Notes: a model not told the origin generated them from the sequence alone. Numbered from the stretch's first letter, positions 46,371 to 55,526 are shown. The stretch is DNA of 64,000 nt from Microbulbifer guangxiensis (GCF_021729075.1 NZ_JAJSAQ010000006.1:186001-250000); one strand, 5' to 3'. Translations and numbers: made by a program.

Positions 46371-47144
46371 TCAGTGTCGCAGTCGCTTGCCGTGGCTCAT
46401 CAGGTGCAGGCCCCAGCCAAACAGCAGGGCGATAAAGACAACGACGCCCACGAAAGCCCAGGCTACATTGATGTCGGAAACACCGAGCACACCGTAACGG
46501 AAGGCGTTCACCATGTAGAGCACAGGATTGAGCTTTGACAGCCCCTGCCAGAAGGGTGACAGCAGCCCGATGGAGTAAAACACCCCACCCAGATAGGTCA
46601 GCGGCGTCAGCACAAAGGTGGGAATGATGGAGATATCGTCGAAGCTGTTGGCAAAAATGGCGTTGATGAACCCGGCCAGTGAAAACAGCACCGCCGTGAG
46701 GAATACGATTGCCACCGTAATTCCCACGTGCTGCACGCTGAGGTCGGTGAAGAACAGGGCGATCAGAGTAACCACAAAACCCACGATCAGGCCGCGGGCC
46801 ACGCCGCCCAGTACATAGCCCGCCATCACCACCCAGTTGGGCGTGGGAGAAACCAGCAGTTCTTCTACACTGCGCTGGAATTTGGCGCTGTAGAAAGACG
46901 ACACCACGTTCGAGTAAGAGTTGGTGATCACCGCCATCATGATGAGGCCGGGCACCACGAATTCCATATAGGTGAAGCCACCCATCTCGCCGATGCGGCT
47001 GCCGATCAACGCGCCGAAGATGACGAAGTAGAGCGACATGGTGATGACCGGCGGCACCAGGGTCTGCGGCCAGATACGGGTAAAACGCCTGACTTCCCGC
47101 CGGAAAATGGTGACGAAAGAGATCCAGATAGCATTGCTGGTCAC
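46371..47144 (-). CDS. ABC-2 type transporter permease, YadH-like
   Basis: 257 residues with six hydrophobic helices. The N-terminal motif FRREVRRFTRIWPQTLVPPV and GFTYMEFVVPGLIMM are typical of ABC-2 permeases, as is the late segment LTYLGGVFYSIGLLSPFWQG. Two copies pair with the ATPase encoded just upstream. Its ATG overlaps the ATPase stop codon (ATGA). It probably exports a lipid-linked or drug-like molecule. The substrate is unknown. Confidence 0.9.
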   Translation of the reverse strand: MTSNAIWISFVTIFRREVRRFTRIWPQTLVPPVITMSLYFVIFGALIGSRIGEMGGFTYMEFVVPGLIMMAVITNSYSNVVSSFYSAKFQRSVEELLVSPTPNWVVMAGYVLGGVARGLIVGFVVTLIALFFTDLSVQHVGITVAIVFLTAVLFSLAGFINAIFANSFDDISIIPTFVLTPLTYLGGVFYSIGLLSPFWQGLSKLNPVLYMVNAFRYGVLGVSDINVAWAFVGVVVFIALLFGWGLHLMSHGKRLRH

Positions 47145-48079
47145 GACTTTTCCCCCTCGGTTTTTTGCCCTTCCGCCAGCAGGGAGACGAAAAGCTCTTC
47201 CAGCCGGTTGGCCCGGTTGCGCATACTGACCACGGCGACACCCTGCTCCCCGAGGCGGCTGAACAGTGCATTCAGCGATTGGCCCTTCTCGATGGTGACC
47301 TCGAGACTGTGCTCGTCCCGCAGGCGGCCGTCGAAGTCACCCAGGTCCGGGCAGTCACTCAACGGATCGCGCACATCGAGGATAAAGACCTCCTTGTTGA
47401 GGGTTTTCAGCAGCGACTTGATGGAGGTGTTCTCGACAATCTCGCCCTTATCGATGATGGCGATATTGCGACAGAGGCTTTCTGCCTCCTCCAGGTAATG
47501 GGTAGTCAGGATAATGGTGGTGCCCTGGCGGTTGATCTCCTCCAGGAAGGTCCACATGGAGCGGCGAAGCTCGATATCCACCCCGGCGGTGGGCTCGTCG
47601 AGAATCAGCAGTTTCGGTTCATGAATCAGGGCGCGGGCGATCATCAGGCGCCGTTTCATGCCCCCTGACAACATCCGCGCCTGCGTGCTGCGCTTGTCCC
47701 ACAGCCCCAGCTGCTTGAGGTACTTCTCGGTGCGCTCTTCCGCCAGCGCGCGGGGCATACCGTAGAAGCCACCCTGAGTACAGACGATGTCGTACACCTT
47801 CTCGAACTGGCTGAAATTGAATTCCTGCGGCACCACACCCAGCATCTGCTTGGCGGCAGGGAAGTCCTTGTCGATATCGATGCCGAAAATCGAGACACTG
47901 CCACCGGTCTTGCGCACCAGCGAGCAGATGATGCCAATCGTGGTCGACTTGCCGGCGCCGTTGGGGCCCAGCAGGGCGAAGAAGTCCCCCGGCTGGACAT
48001 CAAAACTGATGCCCTTCAGGGCCTGGAAGCCGTTGTCGTAGGTTTTCTGCAGATTGCTTATGGAGAGCGCAGCGGTCAT
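47141..48079 (-). CDS. ABC transporter ATP-binding protein, YadG-like
   Basis: 312 residues from ATG 48079, where GGGAGGAAGAG directly precedes the start. The frame runs 54 codons further up without support. Walker A is LLGPNGAGKSTTIG, the Q-loop is VVPQEFNFS, the signature is RMLSGGMKRRL, Walker B is LLILDEPTAGVD, and the H-loop is TTHYLEEAE. A C-terminal about 80-residue regulatory domain follows, as usual for the YadG/DrrA group. It forms a coupled pair with the permease. Confidence 0.93.
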   Translation of the reverse strand: MTAALSISNLQKTYDNGFQALKGISFDVQPGDFFALLGPNGAGKSTTIGIICSLVRKTGGSVSIFGIDIDKDFPAAKQMLGVVPQEFNFSQFEKVYDIVCTQGGFYGMPRALAEERTEKYLKQLGLWDKRSTQARMLSGGMKRRLMIARALIHEPKLLILDEPTAGVDIELRRSMWTFLEEINRQGTTIILTTHYLEEAESLCRNIAIIDKGEIVENTSIKSLLKTLNKEVFILDVRDPLSDCPDLGDFDGRLRDEHSLEVTIEKGQSLNALFSRLGEQGVAVVSMRNRANRLEELFVSLLAEGQKTEGEKS

Positions 48080-48435
48080 CTCTTCCTCCCGGAGTTGAGG
48101 GCGCATATTCAACGCGCTTGCCCCGCATATTGCAACCAGACAGGTCGTGGGGACATCTCCGCCTGAGGGAGGCCGCTCTGAAGCCTCCCTACCCAAGCCG
48201 CCCGGCGGACGGGTAACAACAAGCCCCCAAAACCTCACCACTTGTGCGCCGGTAACCGCGCCCGGGGCACTCGGAAAAGAATAGATTTGAGGCGATTAAG
48301 TATAGGTTGGCACCGGGTGCTGCCGGTGAAGCCTGCAAATTGGCCCACACCATGAATGAACTGAGCCTGCAGCCCCCCCCGCAGCAGTCACAGCGGCGGG
48401 CTGAAGGAAAGCTTGAGTAGTAGTGAGAGCAGTAG
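48080..48435. other. Intergenic region upstream of the ABC operon
   Basis: About 355 bases that should hold the ABC operon promoter (minus strand). No gene seen. Confidence 0.5.
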
Positions 48436-48466
48436 AAACAGAAAAGCCGCTCGATTGAGCGGCTTT
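48436..48466 (-). terminator. Terminator at the end of the tRNA cluster
   Basis: A 10-bp stem AAAGCCGCTC / GAGCGGCTTT with the loop GATT. On the minus strand it is followed by a T-rich tail (TTTTCTGTTTCT). Just past tRNA-Gly copy 1. Confidence 0.8.
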
Positions 48467-48472
48467 CTGATT

Positions 48473-48548
48473 TGGAGCGGGAAACCAGGTTCGAACTGGC
48501 GACCTCAACCTTGGCAAGGTTGCGCTCTACCAACTGAGCTATTCCCGC
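48473..48548 (-). tRNA. tRNA-Gly (GCC), copy 1
   Basis: 76 nt. The acceptor GCGGGAA pairs with TTCCCGC, CCA is encoded and the anticodon loop is TTGCCAA. The T-arm (CCAGTTCGAACCTGG) differs from the other two copies by a compensated pair change. Confidence 0.97.
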
Positions 48549-48756
48549 GAATTCCTTCTATCGGCCATCAGGAAAATCACTGTTTCCGATGCCCTGCCCG
48601 AGCGCCTCTTTACCTTGCGCTCTTCCGGTCGCCAATCACAGATTGGCGCCGTTCGGCTGCGAGCTTCGCTCAGCCACGAAGCAAACTCTTGCCTCACCCA
48701 ACTGAGCTATTCCCGCGATCCTTTGTCGCGAAGCTGCCTCAGCAACCCCACTACAT
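48549..48756 (-). repeat. Duplicated tRNA spacer, copy 1
   Basis: About 208 bp between tRNA-Gly 1 and tRNA-Glu 1, nearly identical to 49046-49253 and including a 19-nt tRNA-Gly fragment. It shows that the Glu-Gly unit arose by tandem duplication. Confidence 0.85.
48698..48716 (-). pseudogene. 5' fragment of tRNA-Gly
   Basis: The 19 nt GCGGGAATAGCTCAGTTGG are identical to the 5' end of the tRNA-Gly genes, followed by unrelated sequence. A scar of an earlier recombination between tRNA copies. Confidence 0.85.
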
Positions 48757-48832
48757 TGGCATCCCCAAGGGGAGTCGAACCCCTGTTACCGCCGTGAAAG
48801 GGCGGTGTCCTAGGCCTCTAGACGATGGGGAC
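48757..48832 (-). tRNA. tRNA-Glu (TTC), copy 1
   Basis: 76 nt. The acceptor GTCCCCA pairs with TGGGGAT (G-T end pair), CCA is encoded and the anticodon loop is CTTTCAC (TTC). D-arm and T-arm are normal. Confidence 0.96.
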
Positions 48833-48937
48833 AGAAAACTTGCACTGACCTCTCGATCAGGTGCTGCCACACTGCCGTGGCATATTACCGGGATTACTCT
48901 CCGGCACTTAGTGTCGAGCCAACAGAGGGCTCGCACT

Positions 48938-48964
48938 AAAAAAGCCGCTCGATCGAGCGGCTTT
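48938..48964 (-). terminator. Internal terminator after tRNA-Gly copy 2
   Basis: A 24-nt perfect palindrome AAAGCCGCTCGA / TCGAGCGGCTTT with a T run on the minus strand. It suggests the cluster is cut into more than one transcript or that read-through is partial. Confidence 0.75.
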
Positions 48965-48969
48965 CGATT

Positions 48970-49045
48970 TGGAGCGGGAAACCGGGTTCGAACCGGCGAC
49001 CTCAACCTTGGCAAGGTTGCGCTCTACCAACTGAGCTATTCCCGC
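48970..49045 (-). tRNA. tRNA-Gly (GCC), copy 2
   Basis: 76 nt, anticodon GCC, encoded CCA. T-arm CCGGTTCGAACCCGG. Confidence 0.97.
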
Positions 49046-49253
49046 GAATTCTTTCTATCGGGCATCTGGAGAACCATTGTTTCCGATGCCCTGCCCGAGC
49101 GCCTCTCTACCTTGCGCTCTTCCGGTCCCCAATCACAGATTGGCGCCGTTCGGCTGCGAGCTTCGCTCAGCCGCGAAGCAAACTCTTGCCTCACCCAACT
49201 GAGCTATTCCCGCGATTCTGTGTCGCGGGGCTGCCGGAGCAACCCCGCTGCAT
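49046..49253 (-). repeat. Duplicated tRNA spacer, copy 2
   Basis: Near-identical to 48549-48756. Differences are scattered single bases. Confidence 0.85.
49195..49213 (-). pseudogene. 5' fragment of tRNA-Gly, second copy
   Basis: The same 19-nt fragment as at 48698-48716 in the duplicated spacer. Confidence 0.85.
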
Positions 49254-49329
49254 TGGCATCCCCAAGGGGAGTCGAACCCCTGTTACCGCCGTGAAAGGGC
49301 GGTGTCCTAGGCCTCTAGACGATGGGGAC
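49254..49329 (-). tRNA. tRNA-Glu (TTC), copy 2
   Basis: 76 nt, identical in layout to copy 1, anticodon TTC, encoded CCA. Confidence 0.96.
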
Positions 49330-49445
49330 AGAAAACTTGCACTGATCTCTCGATCAGGTGCTGCCACACTGCCGTGGCATTGCCTCGGGCTAACCCTTGG
49401 CGCTCGTATCGAACCGGAAGGCTGCCGGATCGTCACGAAGAAAAC

Positions 49446-49521
49446 TGGAGCGGGAAACCGGGTTCGAACCGGCGACCTCAACCTTGGCAAGGTTGCGCTC
49501 TACCAACTGAGCTATTCCCGC
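49446..49521 (-). tRNA. tRNA-Gly (GCC), copy 3
   Basis: 76 nt, anticodon GCC, encoded CCA. Only two bases separate it from tRNA-Glu copy 3, so the pair is co-transcribed. Confidence 0.97.
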
Positions 49522-49523
49522 AG

Positions 49524-49599
49524 TGGCGTCCCCTAGGGGAGTCGAACCCCTGTTACCGCCGTGAAAGGGCGGTGTCCTAGGCCTCTAGACGAAGGGGAC
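49524..49599 (-). tRNA. tRNA-Glu (TTC), copy 3
   Basis: 76 nt. The acceptor GTCCCCT pairs fully with AGGGGAC, unlike copies 1 and 2. The anticodon is TTC and CCA is encoded. First gene after the cluster promoter. Confidence 0.96.
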
Positions 49600-49664
49600 C
49601 CAGACTAACTTCTTCGACATCGCATGGCGTCTTAAAGATCCGCTCTGCGTCAGAAGTGGGGCGC

Positions 49665-49693
49665 ATTCTATGTAGCACCCGGGGTACTGTCAA
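49665..49693 (-). promoter_or_regulatory. Consensus promoter of the tRNA-Glu/Gly cluster
   Basis: On the minus strand TTGACA, 17 bp, TAGAAT, then GCGCCCC. The near-perfect boxes and GC-rich discriminator are the hallmark of stringently controlled tRNA/rRNA promoters. About 60 bp upstream of the first tRNA. Confidence 0.85.
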
Positions 49694-49797
49694 CACCTGC
49701 AACTCAACTTTTTAGTTATTTTTTTCTTTTATAGTCAGGCACTTACCCGATTCCCCACTATCGTCGCAAGCACTGCAGCAGCGCCAGCACCAGCCCT

Positions 49798-50550
49798 TTA
49801 CCCCGCCTGCTTCGCCAGCGCCTCAAGGTCGGAAAGAAACTCGCGAATACGCTCGGCATTCTTGCCCAGGTCACTCTTGCCGACCCGGGAGCTGGAACGA
49901 ACATCGACCCGCGAGCCACCCTCAGCCGCCGTGACCCGCACGACCACATCGTCACTGAATCCGAGCAGCAGCGTGCGGTCCACCGCCTCCAGGTGACCGG
50001 CCTTGTCGTTGCGGTCCACGATCCGCCAACCCAGCTCTTCGGCGGCCTGTGCAGCCAGAGCCGTGACCTGCTCTACCGGCAGCGCCACTAGCAAAGGCTG
50101 GATATCGGCGTAGATGTCCGCCTCCCGCTGCTGTTTCGCCACCTCCTCACCATCGTACTCGGCACTGTTGTCGCCCGGTTCCCTCAAGGAGAGCACCGCG
50201 CGGTACTCTGGTGGGTTGTTGAGGTCGGTCGAGATATCGTGGATCGGCGGCACATTGAAATTGTCCGGCCCTACAGTGAGCAGTGGCACGGCCACCGGTA
50301 ACAACCCCAACAACGTGCCCCACATGGCCGCACGACGGGCATCGGCATGGCGCTTTACCAGCCCCCAGATAAAGACCAGGATACTGACCAGGGCCACGCC
50401 GATGGCTGCCAGGCCGGCATACTGGAAGATCTGGAAAACGGTACGGAAATGCAGGAGCTCGAGTCGCAGGGCCACCGCGGCCAGAAAGATGACCGTAAGC
50501 AGCAGCCACTGCACCCGGTAGAGCCAACGGCTCCAGTGCCTGTTTCTCAT
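49798..50550 (-). CDS. DUF1499 membrane protein
   Basis: 250 residues. Three hydrophobic segments (LYRVQWLLLTVIFLAAVALR; about 38-65; about 74-92) precede a soluble DUF1499 domain (about 98-250), with FNVPPIHDISTDLNNPPEYR, LGWRIVDRN and the C-terminal GSRVDVRSSSRVGKSDLGKN. The domain faces periplasm or cytoplasm depending on topology. Its function is unknown. Its ATG overlaps the msrB stop (ATGA), so it is coupled to msrB. Confidence 0.88.
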   Translation of the reverse strand: MRNRHWSRWLYRVQWLLLTVIFLAAVALRLELLHFRTVFQIFQYAGLAAIGVALVSILVFIWGLVKRHADARRAAMWGTLLGLLPVAVPLLTVGPDNFNVPPIHDISTDLNNPPEYRAVLSLREPGDNSAEYDGEEVAKQQREADIYADIQPLLVALPVEQVTALAAQAAEELGWRIVDRNDKAGHLEAVDRTLLLGFSDDVVVRVTAAEGGSRVDVRSSSRVGKSDLGKNAERIREFLSDLEALAKQAG

Positions 50551-50957
50551 CCCTCTTCTCCCTTGCTCTTATCCTGATCCAGTTTCACTGACAGCGAATT
50601 GACGCAGTAGCGCAATCCGGTCACCGTGGGCCCATCCGGGAATACATGCCCAAGGTGGCAGCCGCACTTGGCACAGAGTATCTCGGTACGATGCATACCG
50701 AGACTGTCGTCCGGCCGCTCGGCGACGACACCCGGACTCGCCTCGGCGTCAAAACTCGGCCAGCCACAACCCGCGTCAAATTTGGCGTCGGAACTGAACA
50801 GCGGTTCGCCGCAGCAACGACAGCGGTAGGTACCGTCCTCGAAGCAGTCCCAGTATTCACCAGAAAACGGGCGCTCTGTGCCGGCCTCGCGGCATACATG
50901 AAATTCTTCCGGGCTCAGCTTGTCGCGCCAGTAGTTATCGTCTTTTTCTTTTGACAT
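50547..50957 (-). CDS. msrB: Peptide-methionine (R)-S-oxide reductase MsrB
   Basis: 136 residues. It reduces methionine-R-sulfoxide in proteins. Zinc ligands are the CRCC and CAKCGCHLGHVF motifs, the substrate-site AGCGWPSFD is present, and the catalytic Cys lies in LRYCVNSLSV (selenocysteine position in eukaryotes). Cytoplasmic, no signal peptide. First gene of a two-gene unit with DUF1499, divergent from alaA with 83 bp between. Confidence 0.96.
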   Translation of the reverse strand: MSKEKDDNYWRDKLSPEEFHVCREAGTERPFSGEYWDCFEDGTYRCRCCGEPLFSSDAKFDAGCGWPSFDAEASPGVVAERPDDSLGMHRTEILCAKCGCHLGHVFPDGPTVTGLRYCVNSLSVKLDQDKSKGEEG

Positions 50958-51040
50958 ACTCCATCCTCCAAATCGCTAAGCTGTAGGAGCCACCTTCGGC
51001 CAACCCCGCAGTTCCAGTCCCCGAGGGTTATCGCCATACC

Positions 51041-52255
51041 ATGAAGGACATTCACAAGTCGGAAAAGCTTCACGGTGTCTGCTACGAGATACGCGGCCCT
51101 GTCATGGAGCAGGCCTGCCGTATGGAAGAAGAAGGCCACCGTATCTTGAAGCTCAATATCGGTAATCCCGCCCCGTTTGGCTTCAATGCGCCGGACGAGA
51201 TCATCCAGGACGTTATTCACAATCTGGCTGAGGCGCAGGGCTATGTCGAGTCCAAGGGCCTGTTTGCCGCACGTAAGGCCATTATGCAGGAATGCCAGAT
51301 GCTGGGCATCGAAGGGGTGGATATCGACGATATCTACCTGGGCAACGGCGTTTCCGAGCTGATCACCATGGCCACCCAGGCGCTGCTGAACACCGGGGAC
51401 GAACTGCTATTGCCCATGCCCAACTATCCGCTTTGGATGGCGGCCACCAACCTGACCGGCGCCAGGCCGGTACTCTACCGCTGCGACGAGCAGGCGGACT
51501 GGCTGCCCGACATCGACGACATCAAGTCGAAAATCACGCCACGCACCCGTGGCATCGTGATAATCAACCCCAACAATCCCACCGGCGCCGTCTACCCCCG
51601 GGAGTTGCTGGAGCAGATTGTAGAACTGGCCCGGCAAAACGACCTGGTGATCTTTGCCGACGAGATTTATAGCAAGATCCTCTACGACGACGCGGAATTC
51701 ATCCCCATGGGTCGGTTGGCCAAGGACGTGCTCTGCCTGAGTTTCAACGGCCTGTCCAAGTCCTATCGCCTGGCGGGATTCCGCTCCGGGTGGATGGTGA
51801 TCAGCGGAGCCAAACAGCGCGCAAAAGGCTTTATCGAGGGGATGGAGATCCTCGCCTCCATGCGCCTGTGCGGCAACGTGCCCGCCATGTTTGCGGTGCA
51901 GACCGCGCTCGGCGGCTACCAGAGCATCCGCGACCTGGTGCTGCCCGGTGGCCGCCTGCGCCAGCAGCGTGACCTGGCGCACCGTATGCTGAACGAAATT
52001 CCGGGAGTCAGCTGCGTCAAGCCGGAGGGGGCCATCTACCTGTTCCCGCGCCTGCACCTGGACCGGCACAAGATCAGCGACGACGAACAGCTGGTACTGG
52101 ACTTCCTGCGCGAGGAGAAGATCCTGCTGGTACAGGGTACCGCCTTCCACTGGGACGCACCGGACCACCTGCGCATCGTCTTTCTTCCGCGGGCCGACGA
52201 ACTGTCCCACTCCATCGAACGACTGGGCGCTTTTCTCGAGCGCTACTCCGCCTGA
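51041..52255 (+). CDS. alaA: Alanine aminotransferase AlaA-type PLP enzyme
   Basis: 404 residues. A fold-type I aminotransferase closely resembling E. coli AlaA (YfbQ), which makes alanine from pyruvate and glutamate. PLP-binding residues are GNGVSELITM (phosphate cup), NPNNPTGAVY, FADEIYSKILYD and the Schiff-base Lys in SFNGLSKSYRLAGFRSGW. The N-terminal KLNIGNPAPFGF is the family signature. The next gene follows after 14 bases, so they are probably co-transcribed. Confidence 0.94.
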   Translation: MKDIHKSEKLHGVCYEIRGPVMEQACRMEEEGHRILKLNIGNPAPFGFNAPDEIIQDVIHNLAEAQGYVESKGLFAARKAIMQECQMLGIEGVDIDDIYLGNGVSELITMATQALLNTGDELLLPMPNYPLWMAATNLTGARPVLYRCDEQADWLPDIDDIKSKITPRTRGIVIINPNNPTGAVYPRELLEQIVELARQNDLVIFADEIYSKILYDDAEFIPMGRLAKDVLCLSFNGLSKSYRLAGFRSGWMVISGAKQRAKGFIEGMEILASMRLCGNVPAMFAVQTALGGYQSIRDLVLPGGRLRQQRDLAHRMLNEIPGVSCVKPEGAIYLFPRLHLDRHKISDDEQLVLDFLREEKILLVQGTAFHWDAPDHLRIVFLPRADELSHSIERLGAFLERYSA

Positions 52256-52269
52256 ACCGACGGAACACC

Positions 52270-52680
52270 ATGCTGGACGATTTACATATTCACGATTTTT
52301 ACCGCGACGCCGGACGAATCCTGCTGGCCCTGTTCGGCAGTTTCCCGGCGCCGACCGCCGTGTACGTGGAGGATATCGCCGGGCCGGACACGCCGGACGA
52401 ATTCGGCCTGCACTCCCCGCGTCACCTGGCCTGCCTGGGTGCCATGACCTGGTTACGGCAGGCCGGTTATATTCAGTTTTCACAACTGGTGCGCCAGGAG
52501 GCCGTTGAAGAAGCTGCCCTCACCCACCACAGCTTTCTGCTACTGGTGAGCCGGGACAGTGACGGCATCAGCAATGCCCGCCGCCTCAATGAGGCCGTCA
52601 GGAACGGTTCATCCCCGCAACTGGAAGCATTGATGGTCGAACTGATGAAACAGGCCAGCGTCGACCGGCAGCCTGCATAG
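52270..52680 (+). CDS. Conserved hypothetical protein downstream of alaA
   Basis: 136 residues, no signal or membrane segment. The starting sequence DDLHIHDFYRDAGRILLALF and the region HLACLGAMTWLRQAGYIQFS suggest a winged-helix-like or helical bundle protein. I do not recognise a named family. It sits 14 bp after alaA. Confidence 0.7.
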   Translation: MLDDLHIHDFYRDAGRILLALFGSFPAPTAVYVEDIAGPDTPDEFGLHSPRHLACLGAMTWLRQAGYIQFSQLVRQEAVEEAALTHHSFLLLVSRDSDGISNARRLNEAVRNGSSPQLEALMVELMKQASVDRQPA

Positions 52681-53203
52681 GCAACTGACCAAGCGGCCGG
52701 ATCTGCCCCCCCCTGAGTCCGAACTCACCGCGAGACGGGCCTGAGACGCGCACGCATTCGAAAATGCGTATCTGTCACCCCCTTCATATCATCAATGTCC
52801 CCTCTCACCGGGGTCGTGCGTGCGCCCTCAAATACTGGGCAGGCGAGCCAGACAAGAAGTATTGATGGGATAAGCATGCCGATTATTGAATGATAAATGT
52901 GCGGCCAGAAATCCTGGATGACAGCCAAAATGATCCAGCCCCTCAATAACGTAACAATCCTCAGAGGCACGATTGTGAATAGGTGGCGCCTCCATCCTCA
53001 CGATCTCCACCACGAACCTACCAACAAAGCAAAACAAAGCTTTCTACGCCAATCGGTCTAATAGAATCGACAGCATTGAGAAAGAAGTATTCAATAAACT
53101 GACCCTACAGTTCTGGATGTGCATTGCACAGCAGAGCCTTACGAGAAGTTTCAAAAGCCGCCGGGGATAGCCGTTGCCCCCGGCAGCGATCCAGACCTGA
53201 AAA
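52681..53203. other. No gene seen
   Basis: About 520 bases. Short overlapping minus-strand ORFs exist (52725-53037) but have no recognisable content or ribosome-binding sites. The promoter of the lipoprotein gene should be at the right end. Confidence 0.5.
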
Positions 53204-53956
53204 ATGAGAAAAGATATGAACTTCTCAAAAATCCGCTCCTTGGCCATAGCAGCATCATGGCTGACATTTCTTCACGGCTGCGCGCAACCGACTTCCTTCG
53301 TGAGTATTCCCGAGCCGGAAAGCTCTCAGGTGGTTCAGGAGCTGTATGGTGTACCGACCCTTTTTTCGGAATCAGACAACCTGGTTGCCCTGGCCTCCGA
53401 GGGAACCACTTTTGACGCAGAGCAAGAGATTCTCTTTCTGCGCCTCTGGGTCTACAACGGCACTGGGGAGGCGTTGCTGATTTCTTCGGACGGGATTACC
53501 GCGGAACTCGAGGCGTCTCGCGGTCGCCAAGCCATCCCGACTCTCCAGCAAGCCGAAGTGGAGGCATGGCGACAGGAAAACATGAAGAGAGAGGTCGTCA
53601 GCCGATCGAGCCACTCCCGCTCCGGCCCTGGTGGTTCACCCAGCTATGTAGAAGTTTACCCGGATAATCCACGTAGCGATCCGGGTGTCCGTGCCGGAAA
53701 GATATCAAAGCTTGTTCGCGTAGGCCCACTCATCGGCTCAACCTGGACCAGACAGTCCATCTTTTACAAAAAAGAGCTTCCTCAATATCGTTCAGTAGCC
53801 TCTGAGCATACGCTGCTCCCGGGTGCCACTTATGCAGGCAGCGTCGCATTGGATATGCGCGGCATTGTTTTGTCCGACAGCGACACAATCCAGATAACCG
53901 TTGATCTCGCGGGCGAACGCCACCAGCTCAAAATGCGGCAGGCATCCCTGCTTTGA
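53204..53956 (+). CDS. Putative lipoprotein, unknown function
   Basis: 250 residues with a lipoprotein signal (LAIAASWLTFLHGC, lipobox before Cys). The mature part is beta-rich and includes a Ser/Gly/Pro stretch (SRSSHSRSGPGGSPSYVEVY). The first ATG and a second at 53216 are both possible. No family recognised. The downstream peptidase gene starts 55 bp after its stop. Confidence 0.65.
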   Translation: MRKDMNFSKIRSLAIAASWLTFLHGCAQPTSFVSIPEPESSQVVQELYGVPTLFSESDNLVALASEGTTFDAEQEILFLRLWVYNGTGEALLISSDGITAELEASRGRQAIPTLQQAEVEAWRQENMKREVVSRSSHSRSGPGGSPSYVEVYPDNPRSDPGVRAGKISKLVRVGPLIGSTWTRQSIFYKKELPQYRSVASEHTLLPGATYAGSVALDMRGIVLSDSDTIQITVDLAGERHQLKMRQASLL

Positions 53957-54011
53957 CGTCCTGTTGAAGTGGAGAGAGATTCAAACTGACTGCCTTCGCG
54001 GGAGAGAGTCA

Positions 54012-55526
54012 ATGAAACAAATATTACGAAATTTAATGCAAGTAATGCTGCTTGGCACCCTGCCGTTGATGGCCATTGCGGAGGTTTCCCGTGAGGCGCA
54101 GGACACAGCTGACTATGCGGTACGGGCTTATGAACAGTCCATGACAGATACGCTGGCGGAGCTGGTGGCTTACCGAACCGTAGTCGATCAGGAGCAGCCA
54201 CTGGCCCAGAACCCCGAGTTCATCGGCTTCAAGCTCGCCCTAGAGAAAAGGGCGAAAAAACTCGGCCTCCAGTTCGAGGACCACGGCTCTTTGGTTATCG
54301 TAGCCATCGGCAATGGTCCGGAGAAAGTGGGGATTCTTACCCATGGCGACGTGATGCCAGCCAACCCGCTTAAATGGGAGAAAAGCCCGTTTGTGCTCGA
54401 TACCGAAAGCGAACCGGGCAAGTTGATAGCCCGCGGGAGTGAGGACAACAAGGGGCCAATTGCCACCGCACTCTATGCGATGAAAGCGATTCAGGACCGT
54501 GAGGTTCCCCTGAAGCGTCGCGTTGAACTGCTGGTATATCTGGCAGAGGAATCCGACTGGGGCCCGCTGAGGGCGTTTCTGAAAACATACCCGGTTCCCC
54601 AGTACAACATCACCATTGATGCCATGTACCCGGTAGTGACAGCTGAAAAAGCCTGGGGTGAAGTGCAGGTGACGACTGTAGACGCCGAACCCGCCCCCGA
54701 AGGTATCCCCTACCTTGCCGAGTTTTACGGGGGCTATATTCGAGCCCAGGTACCAGACGAAGCACATGCCACTGTAGTCAATGCCGACTCAAAACTTCAG
54801 GCGGCGATTCGTGCCCGCGCCGCCACACAGACACAGGTGCAGTACGAATTCCGCCAGAAGGGAGAGCAGTGGCTTGTCACGGCACGCGGCAAGGCGGCAC
54901 ACAGCTCCCAACCCCAATATGGTATCAACGCGATTGCCTATCTGGCAGACGCACTGAGCGTACATCGATGGCCAGATAACGCCGCCGGGGCCACCGTGCA
55001 CTATCTCAATAGCCTGGTAGGGACCGGTTTCAAAGCGGAAAAGTTTGGCCACATCGCCTACAGCCACGACTTCATGGGCCCCCTGACAGCTGTCGTGGCG
55101 ATGGTCGAGCCCAGCGACAAAGGGCTCACGACCTACCTCAATCTCCGGCGGCCAGCTGGCAAGGCTACCCAACAGTTAGAAAGCGAGATCTATGCGGCAC
55201 TTGAAAGCTGGCAGGAGCGCAGCGGCATTCGTCTGCACGCTACTTTCGTCGACCTGGAAGAGGAGCCGCACATCGTTGACACTGCCGCTCACGTAGAGCC
55301 ACTGTTAAACGTGTTTCGACATTTTACCGGCATGACAAATGCTGAGCCGGTGGCCATTGGTGGCTCCAGCAACGCAAAACTGCTCCCGAACGCGATTAGT
55401 TTTGGTCCCTCGATGCCGGGGCAAGTCTACACCGGGCATACGGAGCATGAGTTCATCACCGCTGAACAGCTTCGCCTGAATCTGAAAATGTATACCGCGA
55501 TGATGATAGAGATCGGCAACCTTTGA
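54012..55526 (+). CDS. Exported M20-family metallopeptidase (dipeptidase-like)
   Basis: 504 residues from ATG 54012, with GGAGAGAG just upstream. The frame is open 37 codons earlier but overlaps the lipoprotein gene. A Sec signal (NLMQVMLLGTLPLMAIA) precedes the mature chain. Dinuclear zinc residues are HGDVMPA (His and Asp), ARGSEDNKG (bridging Asp), LAEESDWG (catalytic Glu pair) and a late His in TGHTEHEF. The dimerisation (lid) domain carries GKAAHSSQPQYG. Expected to cleave dipeptides in the periplasm. Confidence 0.9.
   Translation: MKQILRNLMQVMLLGTLPLMAIAEVSREAQDTADYAVRAYEQSMTDTLAELVAYRTVVDQEQPLAQNPEFIGFKLALEKRAKKLGLQFEDHGSLVIVAIGNGPEKVGILTHGDVMPANPLKWEKSPFVLDTESEPGKLIARGSEDNKGPIATALYAMKAIQDREVPLKRRVELLVYLAEESDWGPLRAFLKTYPVPQYNITIDAMYPVVTAEKAWGEVQVTTVDAEPAPEGIPYLAEFYGGYIRAQVPDEAHATVVNADSKLQAAIRARAATQTQVQYEFRQKGEQWLVTARGKAAHSSQPQYGINAIAYLADALSVHRWPDNAAGATVHYLNSLVGTGFKAEKFGHIAYSHDFMGPLTAVVAMVEPSDKGLTTYLNLRRPAGKATQQLESEIYAALESWQERSGIRLHATFVDLEEEPHIVDTAAHVEPLLNVFRHFTGMTNAEPVAIGGSSNAKLLPNAISFGPSMPGQVYTGHTEHEFITAEQLRLNLKMYTAMMIEIGNL

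Noticed and set aside
48080-48241. 54-codon N-terminal extension of the ABC ATPase
   Set aside because: The internal ATG has a strong GGGAGGAAG site, and homologous ATPases start near it.
48413-49536. Plus-strand ORFs of up to 293 codons across the tRNA cluster
   Set aside because: They translate tRNA genes and duplicated spacers on the antisense strand.
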